Assembly: GCF_000316035.1 (NCBI RefSeq)
Contig: NZ_ANHX01000058.1
Span: 1-40,870, forward strand
Source of the DNA: Paenibacillus sp. PAMC 26794
Lineage (GTDB): Bacteria; Bacillota; Bacilli; Paenibacillales; Paenibacillaceae
Direction: 5' to 3'
Length of the DNA stretch: 40,870 nt
Shown piece after piece: positions 7,619 through 16,437 of the stretch (position 1 is its first letter; each line of letters begins with the position of its first letter). The position numbers and the translations under genes were made by a program. The notes below the pieces were generated by a model. That model ran no database searches. It saw only the letters and a program-made list of their open reading frames with translations, and was not told the DNA's origin.

Positions 7619-8870
7619 CCGTTACCTCCACCTTTCCCAATGAAGATAACGCAACGTCTGTAACCGCGTGGATCGGCACCCCGCTGTGACGAAGCCGCTC
7701 CAAGCTTAAGCTGTCATATCCCAATCCATTCATCAATCTATCCGTTGATCCTAATTGGTCCTGGTTTGCTTCAGTCAATTGCACCTCTACACGATAACCC
7801 GACCCGATTGCAGTTATGATCCATTCGGCCAGAACCTGATCCATCTTACCTGTGAGAACCACAATTCGCGACCCACTCGTCAGTCCATCCAGCATCTCCG
7901 TTCGAAGCGAAACAGAGCCTGATTGTGTTTTGGATATTTGCGCCCCCGCTAACTTGTCCAGTCCATGATTCTCATCATCTGCATGGATCGGCCCATGTTG
8001 CCAATGATCTTGTGCATCATAGCTCTTATCGCCGCCTTCCATCCACAGATGATAAGGAATGTCATCCCGCTCAGCGGTATGAATCCAGCGGGCAGCTGCA
8101 CGAACCACTCGTTCAAAAGCAGGTGCATCCATGTTCTCCCGTTGTTTTACGTCATAACCCGACGCGCCTTCATACACAAGGATGCCAAGCGAAGCTAGAT
8201 CCGTGGTATCAGGCAGAAAGGTCTGAAGTTTTCCCGTTTTGGCTGTACTTTTCCAATGAACTCGTCCCAGTGGGTCACCCTGCTGATATTCACGGAACTC
8301 AGGGCTACGGTTTCCCTGGCTATTTCTTCGCTCCGACAGAGTCCCTTCAATCATCGCTGCGAATTCTACCGAATCACCCTTCCCCCAAGCTGTTGCTTGA
8401 GGAACAACAATCAAGGGGGTACCTCCCGCGGTCTCTGCGGAGAGGGTATTCCAGCCAAACATATCACCCCAATACAATCTGCCCGTATCCCATCTGTAGA
8501 CTCCTCTACGTAACCCGGAACATTCATATTGATAGGTAAATTGTCGCCGTGTTCCCGGGAAAATTAATTTGCGATGAACACCTGCAGGAGTGTTCTCACA
8601 CAGAACGACCCATAACAATGGAATACGGCAATTGAATTCCAGCTCGACCAGAACCCGTACCTGCTCGCCCGCCTCAATCCGGTTCGTATGTATTTTCCGA
8701 CGGATGTGAATACGCCGTGGTCTGAACCAATGGAGAAGCAAACCTCCTGTGAACATCAAGAAAGCCATAACGGATAGAAACAACGCCGCTTTGCCCCCAT
8801 GCCACTGATACAAGGAAGCAAAAGCCACTACCAAGACAGCACTCACAATCCGTTGTCCCAGCGCAGTCAT
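7605..8870 (-). CDS. DUF58 domain protein (YeaD type)
   Basis: 421 residues with two N-terminal hydrophobic segments (about 8-22 and 28-48), a beta-rich middle and the DUF58 signature at about 181-215 (RRNSQGNRSPEFREYQQGDP followed by LGRVHWKSTAKTGKL). The C-terminal half is probably the von Willebrand A-like fold of such proteins. DUF58 proteins are nearly always encoded next to MoxR ATPases, which are thought to act as chaperones on them. Its ATG overlaps the moxR stop as ATGA (8867-8870), pointing to translational coupling. Exact role unknown. Confidence 0.88.
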   Translation of the reverse strand: MTALGQRIVSAVLVVAFASLYQWHGGKAALFLSVMAFLMFTGGLLLHWFRPRRIHIRRKIHTNRIEAGEQVRVLVELEFNCRIPLLWVVLCENTPAGVHRKLIFPGTRRQFTYQYECSGLRRGVYRWDTGRLYWGDMFGWNTLSAETAGGTPLIVVPQATAWGKGDSVEFAAMIEGTLSERRNSQGNRSPEFREYQQGDPLGRVHWKSTAKTGKLQTFLPDTTDLASLGILVYEGASGYDVKQRENMDAPAFERVVRAAARWIHTAERDDIPYHLWMEGGDKSYDAQDHWQHGPIHADDENHGLDKLAGAQISKTQSGSVSLRTEMLDGLTSGSRIVVLTGKMDQVLAEWIITAIGSGYRVEVQLTEANQDQLGSTDRLMNGLGYDSLSLERLRHSGVPIHAVTDVALSSLGKVEVTDVGA

Positions 8871-9856
8871 TGCCTCCGTCCCCTTCCCTGTGATGCCATC
8901 TGTACAGGTACCGGGACCGATGACAATGCTTCTTCAATGACTTGTGCTTGCCCCCAAACCTCCGCTCTGTTCTGGGCCTTCAATTGAATACGGTGGGAAA
9001 GGACAGGCACAGCTACCTCTTTCACATCATCCGGAATGACATAACTGCGTCCTTGAAGATAGGCAAATGACTGCGCCGCAGCCATCCAGGCCAGTGTTCC
9101 ACGCGGACTGATGCCCAGTCTGACCGCCGGAAGGCTGCGAGAGGCTACAGCAACAGCCACCAGATACTGTTTGACGACCGGATCAACATGTACCTGTTTG
9201 ACTTCACGCTGCATAGCTACGACCTCTTCAGCAAGCAGGACAGGGCGAAGTTCATCAAGCGCTTCTCTACCTTGCATGCGTGTTAACAATTCCAATTCCT
9301 GTTCCGGATCGGGATACCCCAGTCCAATTCTCATGATAAATCGATCCAGCTGTGCTTCAGGCAGACGGTACGTACCCTCAAACTGTAACGGGTTCTGTGT
9401 CGCCAGCAGAAAGAACGGGCGTGGCAAGGCATAGGTTGTGCCATCAACCGTAATACGTCGTTCCTCCATTGCCTCCAGCAGGGCAGACTGAGTGCGTGGT
9501 GAAGCGCGATTTATTTCATCAGCCAGGACAACGTTGGACATGACAGGCCCGGGCCGAAACTTGAATTCAGCTGTATGGGGATGATAGATTGAAGTGCCCG
9601 TAACATCTGCCGGCATGACATCGGACGTGAATTGAATCCGGCCCATGGAGCAGTCCAGTGCAGAAGCAACGGCACGAACCAGCATCGTTTTCCCGGTACC
9701 CGGCACATCTTCCAGAAGTACATGCCCCCCACTGAGCATTGCAGTAAGGACATAACGAATCTCTGTTTTTTTGCCAATAATCACACTCTCAACACGCTTC
9801 ATGACCCTGTTTAACAATTCAACAGCATGTTCATGTTCCATTCGGATATAAGACAT
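8867..9856 (-). CDS. MoxR-family AAA+ ATPase
   Basis: The frame is open back to 9946, but the ATG at 9856 has AAGGAG nine bases ahead and gives MSYIRMEHEH, 329 residues, the usual MoxR size. Walker A is VPGTGKT (51-57), Walker B is VVLADE (109-114) and sensor-type residues sit in ATQNP. MoxR ATPases remodel or activate partner proteins, typically the DUF58 and VWA proteins encoded beside them. It is first gene of the three-gene operon. The deacetylase gene ends about 100 bases upstream on the same strand, so read-through from it is possible. Confidence 0.92.
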   Translation of the reverse strand: MSYIRMEHEHAVELLNRVMKRVESVIIGKKTEIRYVLTAMLSGGHVLLEDVPGTGKTMLVRAVASALDCSMGRIQFTSDVMPADVTGTSIYHPHTAEFKFRPGPVMSNVVLADEINRASPRTQSALLEAMEERRITVDGTTYALPRPFFLLATQNPLQFEGTYRLPEAQLDRFIMRIGLGYPDPEQELELLTRMQGREALDELRPVLLAEEVVAMQREVKQVHVDPVVKQYLVAVAVASRSLPAVRLGISPRGTLAWMAAAQSFAYLQGRSYVIPDDVKEVAVPVLSHRIQLKAQNRAEVWGQAQVIEEALSSVPVPVQMASQGRGRRQ

Positions 9857-9958
9857 TTCTCTGATCTCCTTCCGTTCATCAGCATTCCTGAACCATAGTA
9901 ATCTATGATTCAGTGTTGCCCGGAAGTAGAGAGAATAGTCCTGCAAGAATGACTTTCT

Positions 9959-11260
9959 TCAGATCATTTTATACTTAAATATGCTGTTCATGGCCGAAAT
10001 GGATCTGGAAGTGCCCGCCTTCACCGTCCACTCTGCTTCATTACTGGTTAAGGAATTCACCCTCAACCCCATCTGCTCCAATAACTCACGTAACGGAACC
10101 CAGATGGTTCCACCCTGACTCTGTACTGCTCCCGTTTCAATTACCCCTGTTGTTGTCAGTGTTCCGCTCACACTGTCCGCGTGAATCGTTCTTTCCTTCC
10201 ATACTGCTATGGCTGTTCTTGTTTCAGAGTCCCAGCGAGTGCTGCCCCCGAATTTTTTCATGAAAGTACGCAAAGGCACCATGATTCGTTGTCCCTCCAT
10301 GCGGAACTCACCTGGTTGCAAGGTAGCCGCAGCCAATCCCACCTCTACCTTCAGCTTCTTGCTTGCAAGCCATAACGTCGCGTTCGCTTCTACATGTTCT
10401 GCGATCCAGGCCTTTCCTGGCGCCTTGCGGGCCTTATACTTACCATCTGGATGAACACGGAATTGAACTGGTTGATCTGTACTCTTTATGGTGTCAAAAC
10501 GATATCCATGATCACGATAATATTTGATAATACCCGGAAGTGCTTTTACCGTTTCAGCATGTGCACCACCGTCATGCATCAGGACAATGACCGAACGTGC
10601 TCCCGCAGGTACTTTGGTCGAATTGCTGAGGATCTCTTTGGCCGGAACACCTTTACGCTTGGAATCCCCACTGTCGACGTTCCAGTCCATGACGGTGTAT
10701 CCACCCAATTGCAGCAAATCAAAATAACTCTTATCAAAATTCCCGTAGGTACCGCCTGGTGCTCGCACCAGATTCGGACGGAAACCGGTTATACGCTCCA
10801 GCACTTCCTCTGTCTGCTTGATCTGTTTCCAGAACACTTTAAAATCACTGTACAGCTGTTTGTATTGATGATTGAACGTATGATTGCCCAAAGCATGTCC
10901 ATCCTCCACAAGACCACGGATTAACTCGGGATAACGTTCTGCCTGCTCACCCAGCACAAAAAATGTAGCTAAAACCTTCTCCTTGCGCAAAATATCCAAT
11001 ACTTCATGGGTATGGTTACCCGGTCCGTCGTCAAAACTCAGATAAACTACCTTGTCTTGAGTATTCTTATCTTCCGGGATTGGATCACCTGAGCCGGAAG
11101 CAGAAGATGCATAAGCCGTGCCTGCATATACAGCAAATGCACATAACAATATCGCAATACGCATGAGAATGACAGACCACTGTCCAGCTAAAAACATATG
11201 TATGGTTGTTGCAGAGTTTCCCCCATTTTCCTTGATTCTCAATTCCAGTCTCTGTACCAT
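9959..11260 (-). CDS. Polysaccharide deacetylase with C-terminal copper-amine-oxidase-N-like domain
   Basis: 433 residues. An N-terminal signal or anchor helix (about 30-51) is followed by a NodB domain with all five motifs: SFDDGPG (75-81), HTFNH (127-131), RAPGG (166-170), DWNVDSGD (192-199) and LMHDGG (227-232). The metal-binding Asp and two His are present, so it should be an active metal-dependent deacetylase, probably on peptidoglycan or another N-acetyl glycan at the cell surface. Residues about 285-425 contain two MVPLRTFMKKFGG / WVPLRELLEQMG repeats, the copper-amine-oxidase N-terminal-like module that is common in Paenibacillus exoproteins as a presumed wall-binding stalk. GGAGGT lies ten bases before the ATG. 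Confidence 0.9.
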   Translation of the reverse strand: MVQRLELRIKENGGNSATTIHMFLAGQWSVILMRIAILLCAFAVYAGTAYASSASGSGDPIPEDKNTQDKVVYLSFDDGPGNHTHEVLDILRKEKVLATFFVLGEQAERYPELIRGLVEDGHALGNHTFNHQYKQLYSDFKVFWKQIKQTEEVLERITGFRPNLVRAPGGTYGNFDKSYFDLLQLGGYTVMDWNVDSGDSKRKGVPAKEILSNSTKVPAGARSVIVLMHDGGAHAETVKALPGIIKYYRDHGYRFDTIKSTDQPVQFRVHPDGKYKARKAPGKAWIAEHVEANATLWLASKKLKVEVGLAAATLQPGEFRMEGQRIMVPLRTFMKKFGGSTRWDSETRTAIAVWKERTIHADSVSGTLTTTGVIETGAVQSQGGTIWVPLRELLEQMGLRVNSLTSNEAEWTVKAGTSRSISAMNSIFKYKMI

Positions 11261-11292
11261 TTACGAATCGACCTCCACCGTCTCTAGTAATT

Positions 11293-11310
11293 TGCTGATA
11301 GACTTCAGCA
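11293..11310 (-). repeat. Small inverted repeat in the deacetylase leader
   Basis: TGCTGA and TCAGCA, six bases apart, about 35-50 bases before the deacetylase start. It may be a leader hairpin or an operator. A TATAAT lies just upstream on the minus strand (11324-11329) but its -35 is poor. Confidence 0.35.
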
Positions 11311-11394
11311 GATTTGTTAGAATTATATGGAGGCTACATTGAAAAAAGACGTGATTTTGTTTAATATTTTTTCACAATTTGCGATCTAGCCTGA

Positions 11395-11423
11395 TTGATT
11401 CTTCGCTTCAGATTAGGTAGCAT
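11395..11423 (+). promoter_or_regulatory. Possible SigA promoter of dedA
   Basis: TTGATT (11395-11400), 17-bp spacer, TAGCAT (11418-11423), about 78 bases ahead of the dedA start. It is the best match in the divergent intergenic region but only moderate in quality. Confidence 0.35.
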
Positions 11424-11500
11424 AATGAACAGGCAGAACACATTAAAACACCTTGGAGAGTATTCTTGCTCCCACCCCGTATTCAGGAGAGTGAAATCTA

Positions 11501-12148
11501 TTGGAATTGCTTGAGAAGATCCAACATCTGTTTGGGTCCTACGGATACAGCGTATTGTTTTTTGGCTTGTTGCTTGAATTCATCGCACTTCCCTTTCCTG
11601 GTGAAACAACGATGGCTTACGCAGGGTTTCTCTCCTACAAGGGGCATCTCGACTTCGGAATCCTCACCATACTGGCTTTTCTGGGGACAACGATTGGCAT
11701 GACAATCACTTATTTTATTGGAGCCAAAGCAGGACTGCCCTTTATAACACGATACGGAAAATGGTTTCTGCTGAAGCAGGACAAGCTCGATAAAACGCAA
11801 AAGTGGTTTGCCAAGTATGGTAATGCCTTAATCTTCATCGGTTATTTCATTCCGGGAGTAAGACATTTCACTGGATATTTCGCAGGCATAGCCGCTGTTC
11901 CCTTTCGCAAATTCGCTCTCTACGCCTATTCAGGTGCGTTGTTCTGGGTTGTACTGTTTCTGGGCATTGGCAAAATATTTGGCCCCCAGTGGAACGCCGT
12001 ATTCCATCTGGCTCATCAATATGCAGCATATATCGTGGGAGGAATTGGCCTATTGCTCATCGTAGCCGTACTCTATCGTTACCGCAAAGCATGGACAGCA
12101 AGATCCACCGTATCCAAGCCAGCCCCTGTTCGACAAAGACAAAAGTAA
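11501..12148 (+). CDS. DedA-family membrane protein
   Basis: 215 residues starting at a TTG (11501) with AGGAGAG nine bases ahead. It shows the DedA pattern: an early E-F-I-A-L-P-F-P-G-E motif (about 26-35), a central hydrophobic core and the conserved F-x-x-R-H-x-x-G-Y motif seen here as PGVRHFTGYFAGIA, with further membrane segments to residue 195. DedA proteins include undecaprenyl-phosphate and phospholipid flippases (UptA/YngC-type in Bacillus). Which lipid this one moves cannot be told from sequence. It is monocistronic, with a terminator directly behind. Confidence 0.9.
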   Translation: MELLEKIQHLFGSYGYSVLFFGLLLEFIALPFPGETTMAYAGFLSYKGHLDFGILTILAFLGTTIGMTITYFIGAKAGLPFITRYGKWFLLKQDKLDKTQKWFAKYGNALIFIGYFIPGVRHFTGYFAGIAAVPFRKFALYAYSGALFWVVLFLGIGKIFGPQWNAVFHLAHQYAAYIVGGIGLLLIVAVLYRYRKAWTARSTVSKPAPVRQRQK

Positions 12149-12181
12149 ATTCGGGCAAAAGTCCATCTATAATAAGCAGGC

Positions 12182-12216
12182 AAGGAGTTGCGAATAATCG
12201 CGGCTCCTTTTTTTTT
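12182..12216 (+). terminator. Intrinsic terminator of dedA
   Basis: AAGGAGTTGCGA pairs with TCGCGGCTCCTT (two G-U pairs, loop ATAA) and is followed by about nine T. The T-run abuts the -35 of the next promoter. Confidence 0.88.
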
Positions 12217-12217
12217 G

Positions 12218-12247
12218 TGATAATCCGAATTCATCCAGGTCATACTA
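12218..12247 (+). promoter_or_regulatory. SigG (forespore) promoter of the first germinant-receptor operon
   Basis: CATACTA (12241-12247) is identical to the SigG -10 consensus. TGATAA (12218-12223), 17 bp upstream, resembles the SigG -35 (TGAATA). It lies 35 bases ahead of the A-subunit start. Germinant-receptor operons are SigG-dependent in Bacillus, which agrees with this call. Confidence 0.75.
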
Positions 12248-12282
12248 ACTTGAAAATATAGGGTGTATAGGGAGGTGAAGGT

Positions 12283-13797
12283 ATGAGCAACTCAACGCAG
12301 GATCGTCAAGATCAGAGGCAAATCTCTCCGGATCTAAGCGAAAATATGGAATACTGCAAGCAAGTGATGGGGAACAGCAACGACTTGATGATGCGCCCTC
12401 TCCAGTGTTTACATAAATGGCCTGCAGTTATGTTGTACATCGATGGATTAGTGGATGTGCAGATTCTGAATCATTCCATCCTGGAATCCCTGTTAAAGAC
12501 ACATGAACTTCCGGAATTCTCTGCAGATGATGAGCATCTGAGCTACCTCCAGAATGACATTCTGGCTGCGAGCAATGTAACATTTGTGGATGACATGGAA
12601 GATGTGCTTAATGCTCTCCTGTCCGGTTCGGCCATCCTGCTACTCGAAGGCTGTGCACGCGGGTTAAAAATTGCCGCAGCGGGTTGGGAAGATCGTGCTG
12701 TTGGTGAACCCATCTCACAGACCGTTGTTCGAGGTCCTATGGAGGGATTTAATGAAAATTTGCGTACAAATACATCCTTGATTCGCAAACGGATTCGTGA
12801 CCCTCATCTCTGGATCGAAGAAAAGGAGATTGGCCGGATCACCAAAACAAGGGTTGCGGTCTTATATCTGAAGCATACCGTTGATCCGGAAGTGGTAGAG
12901 GAACTAAGGCGCAGGCTCGATGAGATCGATATTGACGGGATTCTGGAGAGCGGGTACATCGAGGAACTTGTACAAGACGAAACCAGAACGTTATTCCCCA
13001 CGGTTTACAATAGTGAACGTCCAGATACGGTTTGTTCTGCTTTGCTTGAGGGCAGAGTAGCCATCATCGTGGACGGTACGCCTTTTGTGCTGCTGGTTCC
13101 TGCCTTGTTCGTGCATTTCTTCCAATCGCCGGAGGATTACTATCAACGGGCCGATATCAGCACATTGATTCGCTTGATTCGTTATCTGTCCTTTTTTATC
13201 GCTTTACTAGCTCCATCATTCTATATTGCCATTACCACCTTTCACCAGGAAATGTTGCCCACCAATATGCTCATTAGTCTGGCAGCTCAACGTGAAGGCG
13301 TTCCTTTTCCCGCATTCATTGAAGCCATACTGATGGAACTGACCTATGAAATTTTGCGAGAAGCAGGTATACGTATTCCGAAAACGGTCGGTCAGGCCGT
13401 TTCCATTGTCGGAACACTGGTCATTGGCCAAGCAGCCGTAGATGCAGGAGTTGTCTCCGCTGCAATGGTTATTATCGTATCCATAACGGCCATATCCAGT
13501 TATGTCATTCCAGAGAATGGACTGTCCATCTCTGTCCGAATTCTGCGATTTGTATTGATGATACTCGCGGCAGCTTTTGGTTTCTACGGTATTCTAATTG
13601 TTTTGCTCATCACGGTTACACACCTGTGCAGCTTGCGTTCTTTTGGCGTACCGTATATGTCTCCCTTTGCACCTCTGATTCAGAAAGATCTGAAAGATAC
13701 GCTGTTTCGTGTACCCTGGTCCCGTATGAAAACCCGTCCACTCTCTACGGGTACACCGAACAAAACCAGACAAGGCAGCAAAAAAATGAAGCGTTAA
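12283..13797 (+). CDS. Spore germination receptor, A subunit (GerA/GerKA family)
   Basis: 504 residues. A long hydrophilic N-terminal part (about 1-290) precedes a membrane part with several helices (about 300-460) and a basic tail, the layout of GerAA-type subunits in the spore inner membrane. Family features include the early Y-I-D-G-L-V-D segment, the S-x-x-x-x-P-R/V-R-G-P-M-E-G-F-N-E-N-L stretch, L-I-R-K-R-I-R, and I-D-G-I-L-E-S. With B, C and D subunits it forms a nutrient-sensing receptor. A strong ribosome-binding site (GGAGGTGA) precedes the ATG. First gene of a five-gene operon. The germinant cannot be predicted. Confidence 0.95.
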   Translation: MSNSTQDRQDQRQISPDLSENMEYCKQVMGNSNDLMMRPLQCLHKWPAVMLYIDGLVDVQILNHSILESLLKTHELPEFSADDEHLSYLQNDILAASNVTFVDDMEDVLNALLSGSAILLLEGCARGLKIAAAGWEDRAVGEPISQTVVRGPMEGFNENLRTNTSLIRKRIRDPHLWIEEKEIGRITKTRVAVLYLKHTVDPEVVEELRRRLDEIDIDGILESGYIEELVQDETRTLFPTVYNSERPDTVCSALLEGRVAIIVDGTPFVLLVPALFVHFFQSPEDYYQRADISTLIRLIRYLSFFIALLAPSFYIAITTFHQEMLPTNMLISLAAQREGVPFPAFIEAILMELTYEILREAGIRIPKTVGQAVSIVGTLVIGQAAVDAGVVSAAMVIIVSITAISSYVIPENGLSISVRILRFVLMILAAAFGFYGILIVLLITVTHLCSLRSFGVPYMSPFAPLIQKDLKDTLFRVPWSRMKTRPLSTGTPNKTRQGSKKMKR

Positions 13798-13817
13798 TTC
13801 GGTAAGGAGAACAACGT

Positions 13818-15020
13818 ATGAACAAGAGCTTCCGATTAATTGTATGCATTGCATTCCTGCTCCCTCTCCTTACCGGATGCTGGGATCGCCAGGAACTGAA
13901 TGAACTTGGCATTATGCTGGGTCTTGGTGTAGACAAGGATGGCGATTTGATTAAAGTGAGTGCTCAGGTCGTTGTCCCGAATGAAGTATCCTCCAAGTCA
14001 GGGGGAGGGAATGGCACTCCTGTCACGCTGTACGAAGCATCCGCGCCAACGCTGTTTGAAGCGATTCAGAAGCTGACCGAGACAAGTCCACGCCGTATAT
14101 TTATGGCGCATATCCGTGTGTTGGTATTCGGCGAAGAATATGCACGCAAAGATGGCATCTACGATGTCATGGAAGCGTTAATGAGGGAACCTACTGCTAG
14201 ACCCGATTATTACGTCATGGTTGCACGAAATACTACAGCTTCCAAAGTACTGGACGTACTTACCCCATTGGAAAACATTCCTGCGGAGAAGTTATTTAAT
14301 TCTTTGGACGTGTCTGCCAAGACCTGGTCTCCCACAACAACCGTAACCGGCGACCAATTAGTTGAATATATGCTGACACCTGGAATACAGCCTGTAATCA
14401 CTGGTGTAGAGGTCGTTGGCAATTTAGCGAGAAGCGGAAGCAAAGATAATATTGGGACAATCAAGTCTCCTGCTCGACTGAATTCTACGGGATTAAGCAT
14501 CTTCAAAAAGGACAAACTGGTTGGCTGGTTAACCGAAGATGAATCGAAAGGATACAACTATATCCGCGACAATGTGGTGTCTACCGTCAGTCACATGCCT
14601 TGCCGAAAGGGAGGAAATGTGACGTTCAAAGCTCTCCGCACCAAGACCCAACGAAAAGCAAAGGTCATTAACGACCAGCCTGTGATCCACATTAAACTCA
14701 AAAATGTGTCTTCCATTGGTGCAGTAGAGTGCGGAATCAGAATTGGTTCAATGAAAACGCTCAAAGAGTTGGAAAAGGACAGTGAGGAGCGACTGATAGA
14801 CCTGATGGAAAAATCCGTGAATTCAGTGCGGCGAAAGTTCCATATTGACATTTTTGGATTCGGTCAGGAAGTGTATCATGCCGATCCTAAGTTTTTTAAA
14901 AAGATTGAGAAGGATTGGGATCAATATTTTGAAAATCTGGATGTTACGTATGAAGCCAATGTACAGATCAAACGTGTAGGTACACTGGATGATTCATTCA
15001 AGGAGGATTTGAAGGAGTGA
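13818..15020 (+). CDS. Spore germination receptor, C subunit lipoprotein (GerAC/GerKC family)
   Basis: 400 residues with an N-terminal signal ending in the lipobox LLTGC (Cys21), followed by WDRQELNELGIMLGLGVD, the opening typical of Ger(x)C proteins. The remainder is the soluble three-domain body found outside the spore inner membrane. It starts 20 bases after the A subunit with AAGGAG ahead of the ATG and ends 6 bases before the D-subunit start. Length matches the family. Confidence 0.95.
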   Translation: MNKSFRLIVCIAFLLPLLTGCWDRQELNELGIMLGLGVDKDGDLIKVSAQVVVPNEVSSKSGGGNGTPVTLYEASAPTLFEAIQKLTETSPRRIFMAHIRVLVFGEEYARKDGIYDVMEALMREPTARPDYYVMVARNTTASKVLDVLTPLENIPAEKLFNSLDVSAKTWSPTTTVTGDQLVEYMLTPGIQPVITGVEVVGNLARSGSKDNIGTIKSPARLNSTGLSIFKKDKLVGWLTEDESKGYNYIRDNVVSTVSHMPCRKGGNVTFKALRTKTQRKAKVINDQPVIHIKLKNVSSIGAVECGIRIGSMKTLKELEKDSEERLIDLMEKSVNSVRRKFHIDIFGFGQEVYHADPKFFKKIEKDWDQYFENLDVTYEANVQIKRVGTLDDSFKEDLKE

Positions 15021-15026
15021 GACCGG

Positions 15027-15263
15027 ATGTTGATTACAATTACTGTCATTGTCATAGGGGGCCTCGTAGGCTTGGTTGATCTTCCAGGTCTCATCCGCCG
15101 CAAGGAATGGAGGGAAACAGCTGTGTACAGCGGAATGCTCGTCATAGCCACAGGGTTCAGTGTGATTGCAGCCAACCTCTGGGATTTCCCCAGTCCGCTC
15201 TATATCATCATGTGGATCTATGAACCTGTTAATCAATTCTTGGCACATCTGACGGGAACCTAG
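15027..15263 (+). CDS. Small two-helix membrane protein, probable germinant-receptor D subunit
   Basis: 78 residues with two hydrophobic segments (about 2-20 and 33-50) and a conserved-looking end with aromatic residues. Small two-helix 'D subunits' of this size are known in some Bacillus ger operons, where they change the rate of germination. The position, between the C and B genes and in the same direction with gaps of 6 and 18 bases, strongly supports this role. The identification is by size, topology and place; I recall no diagnostic residue motif. Confidence 0.75.
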   Translation: MLITITVIVIGGLVGLVDLPGLIRRKEWRETAVYSGMLVIATGFSVIAANLWDFPSPLYIIMWIYEPVNQFLAHLTGT

Positions 15264-15281
15264 AAAAAGGAGAGGACCATT

Positions 15282-16406
15282 ATGCTTGAACAGGGGCGCC
15301 TTGGAACAAGACAATTGACCACGCTCACTTTTATGATGGTGGTCGGGGATATGATGCTGATCTACCCCTCAGTCATCACGTCCTATGCCAAACAAGACTC
15401 CTGGATTTGTGCTTTTATAGGCGTTCCTCTGGGGATGGCACTGATGGCCATGATCCTGAAGCTATGTAGTATGCACCCAGAAAAAAATCTGGTGCAGATG
15501 GCACGAAGCATTCTAGGGTTCTGGCCAGGTACTTTCTTTTCCTGCTTCTACCTGTTCTTTTTCATTATTGGGGCTTCCACGCATACGAGAGAAGTCGGCG
15601 ATTTCATGACCACACAAATCTTTCAGTACACCCCGATTCGCATCATTATTCTGATGTTCGTCATTGTAATCGGCTGGGGAGTGTGGCATGGATTGGAGAC
15701 AATGGGACGAAGTAGTGAACTACTGATGCCTGTTGTTATTGTGTTTATTGTCGTTCTTGCAGTCTGTCTGCTTCCTCAGGTGGATACCAGCAATTTGAAG
15801 CCAGTAAGTGATACAGGCGTCGTCTCTATCTCGCAGGGCATTCTGGTAAGCATTATATATCCCATCGGTGAGGTCGTCCCCATCATGATGATTCTGCCCT
15901 ATGCCGCCAAGCAGGCTCATCAAACACGGGATATGCTTATTGCAGCAGGCTTAGGCAGTTTGATATTGGCAACGCTTGTTACCATATCGCTGCTGGTTCT
16001 GGGTGCCTTTCTTACGCAACATAACATATATGCATCTTTTGTTTTGTCCCAGAAAATCAGTATTGGGAGCTTTTTTGAACGTATAGAAGCGATTATGGCT
16101 TCTTCCTGGATGATCTCTACGTACTTCAAAGCGATGATATACTTATACGCCTTTATTGTTGGTTGTGCGGAACTGTTCAAGCTTAAGCAGTATCGAATGC
16201 TTGTACTCCCTGCGTCCATACTCGTGTTCGGATTAGCCAATCTGGTCTCACCCAGCATAACCTTTATTGTGATCACCGTTGTTCCATACTGGGTAGATTG
16301 GGATACCACATTGGGGATCATTCTGCCCGGCTGCCTTCTGTTGATACAATTGCTCAAGTCTTACAGAAAATCATCGGTTACTCCAAACAATTCATCACAG
16401 GAATGA
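15282..16406 (+). CDS. Spore germination receptor, B subunit (GerAB/GerKB family), copy 1
   Basis: 374 residues, almost wholly hydrophobic, about ten membrane helices, of the APC-like endospore germination permease family. Motifs shared with copy 2 include VGDMMLIYPSV, REVGDFMTTQI, TPIRI, SSELL and SQKISIGSFFERIEA. In GerA-type receptors the B subunit forms the germinant-binding pocket. AGGAGAGG precedes the ATG. Together with the next gene it gives this operon two B subunits. Confidence 0.95.
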   Translation: MLEQGRLGTRQLTTLTFMMVVGDMMLIYPSVITSYAKQDSWICAFIGVPLGMALMAMILKLCSMHPEKNLVQMARSILGFWPGTFFSCFYLFFFIIGASTHTREVGDFMTTQIFQYTPIRIIILMFVIVIGWGVWHGLETMGRSSELLMPVVIVFIVVLAVCLLPQVDTSNLKPVSDTGVVSISQGILVSIIYPIGEVVPIMMILPYAAKQAHQTRDMLIAAGLGSLILATLVTISLLVLGAFLTQHNIYASFVLSQKISIGSFFERIEAIMASSWMISTYFKAMIYLYAFIVGCAELFKLKQYRMLVLPASILVFGLANLVSPSITFIVITVVPYWVDWDTTLGIILPGCLLLIQLLKSYRKSSVTPNNSSQE

Positions 16407-16437
16407 GTACTTTTTTTGGGGAAGGAGCCTGGGGTCT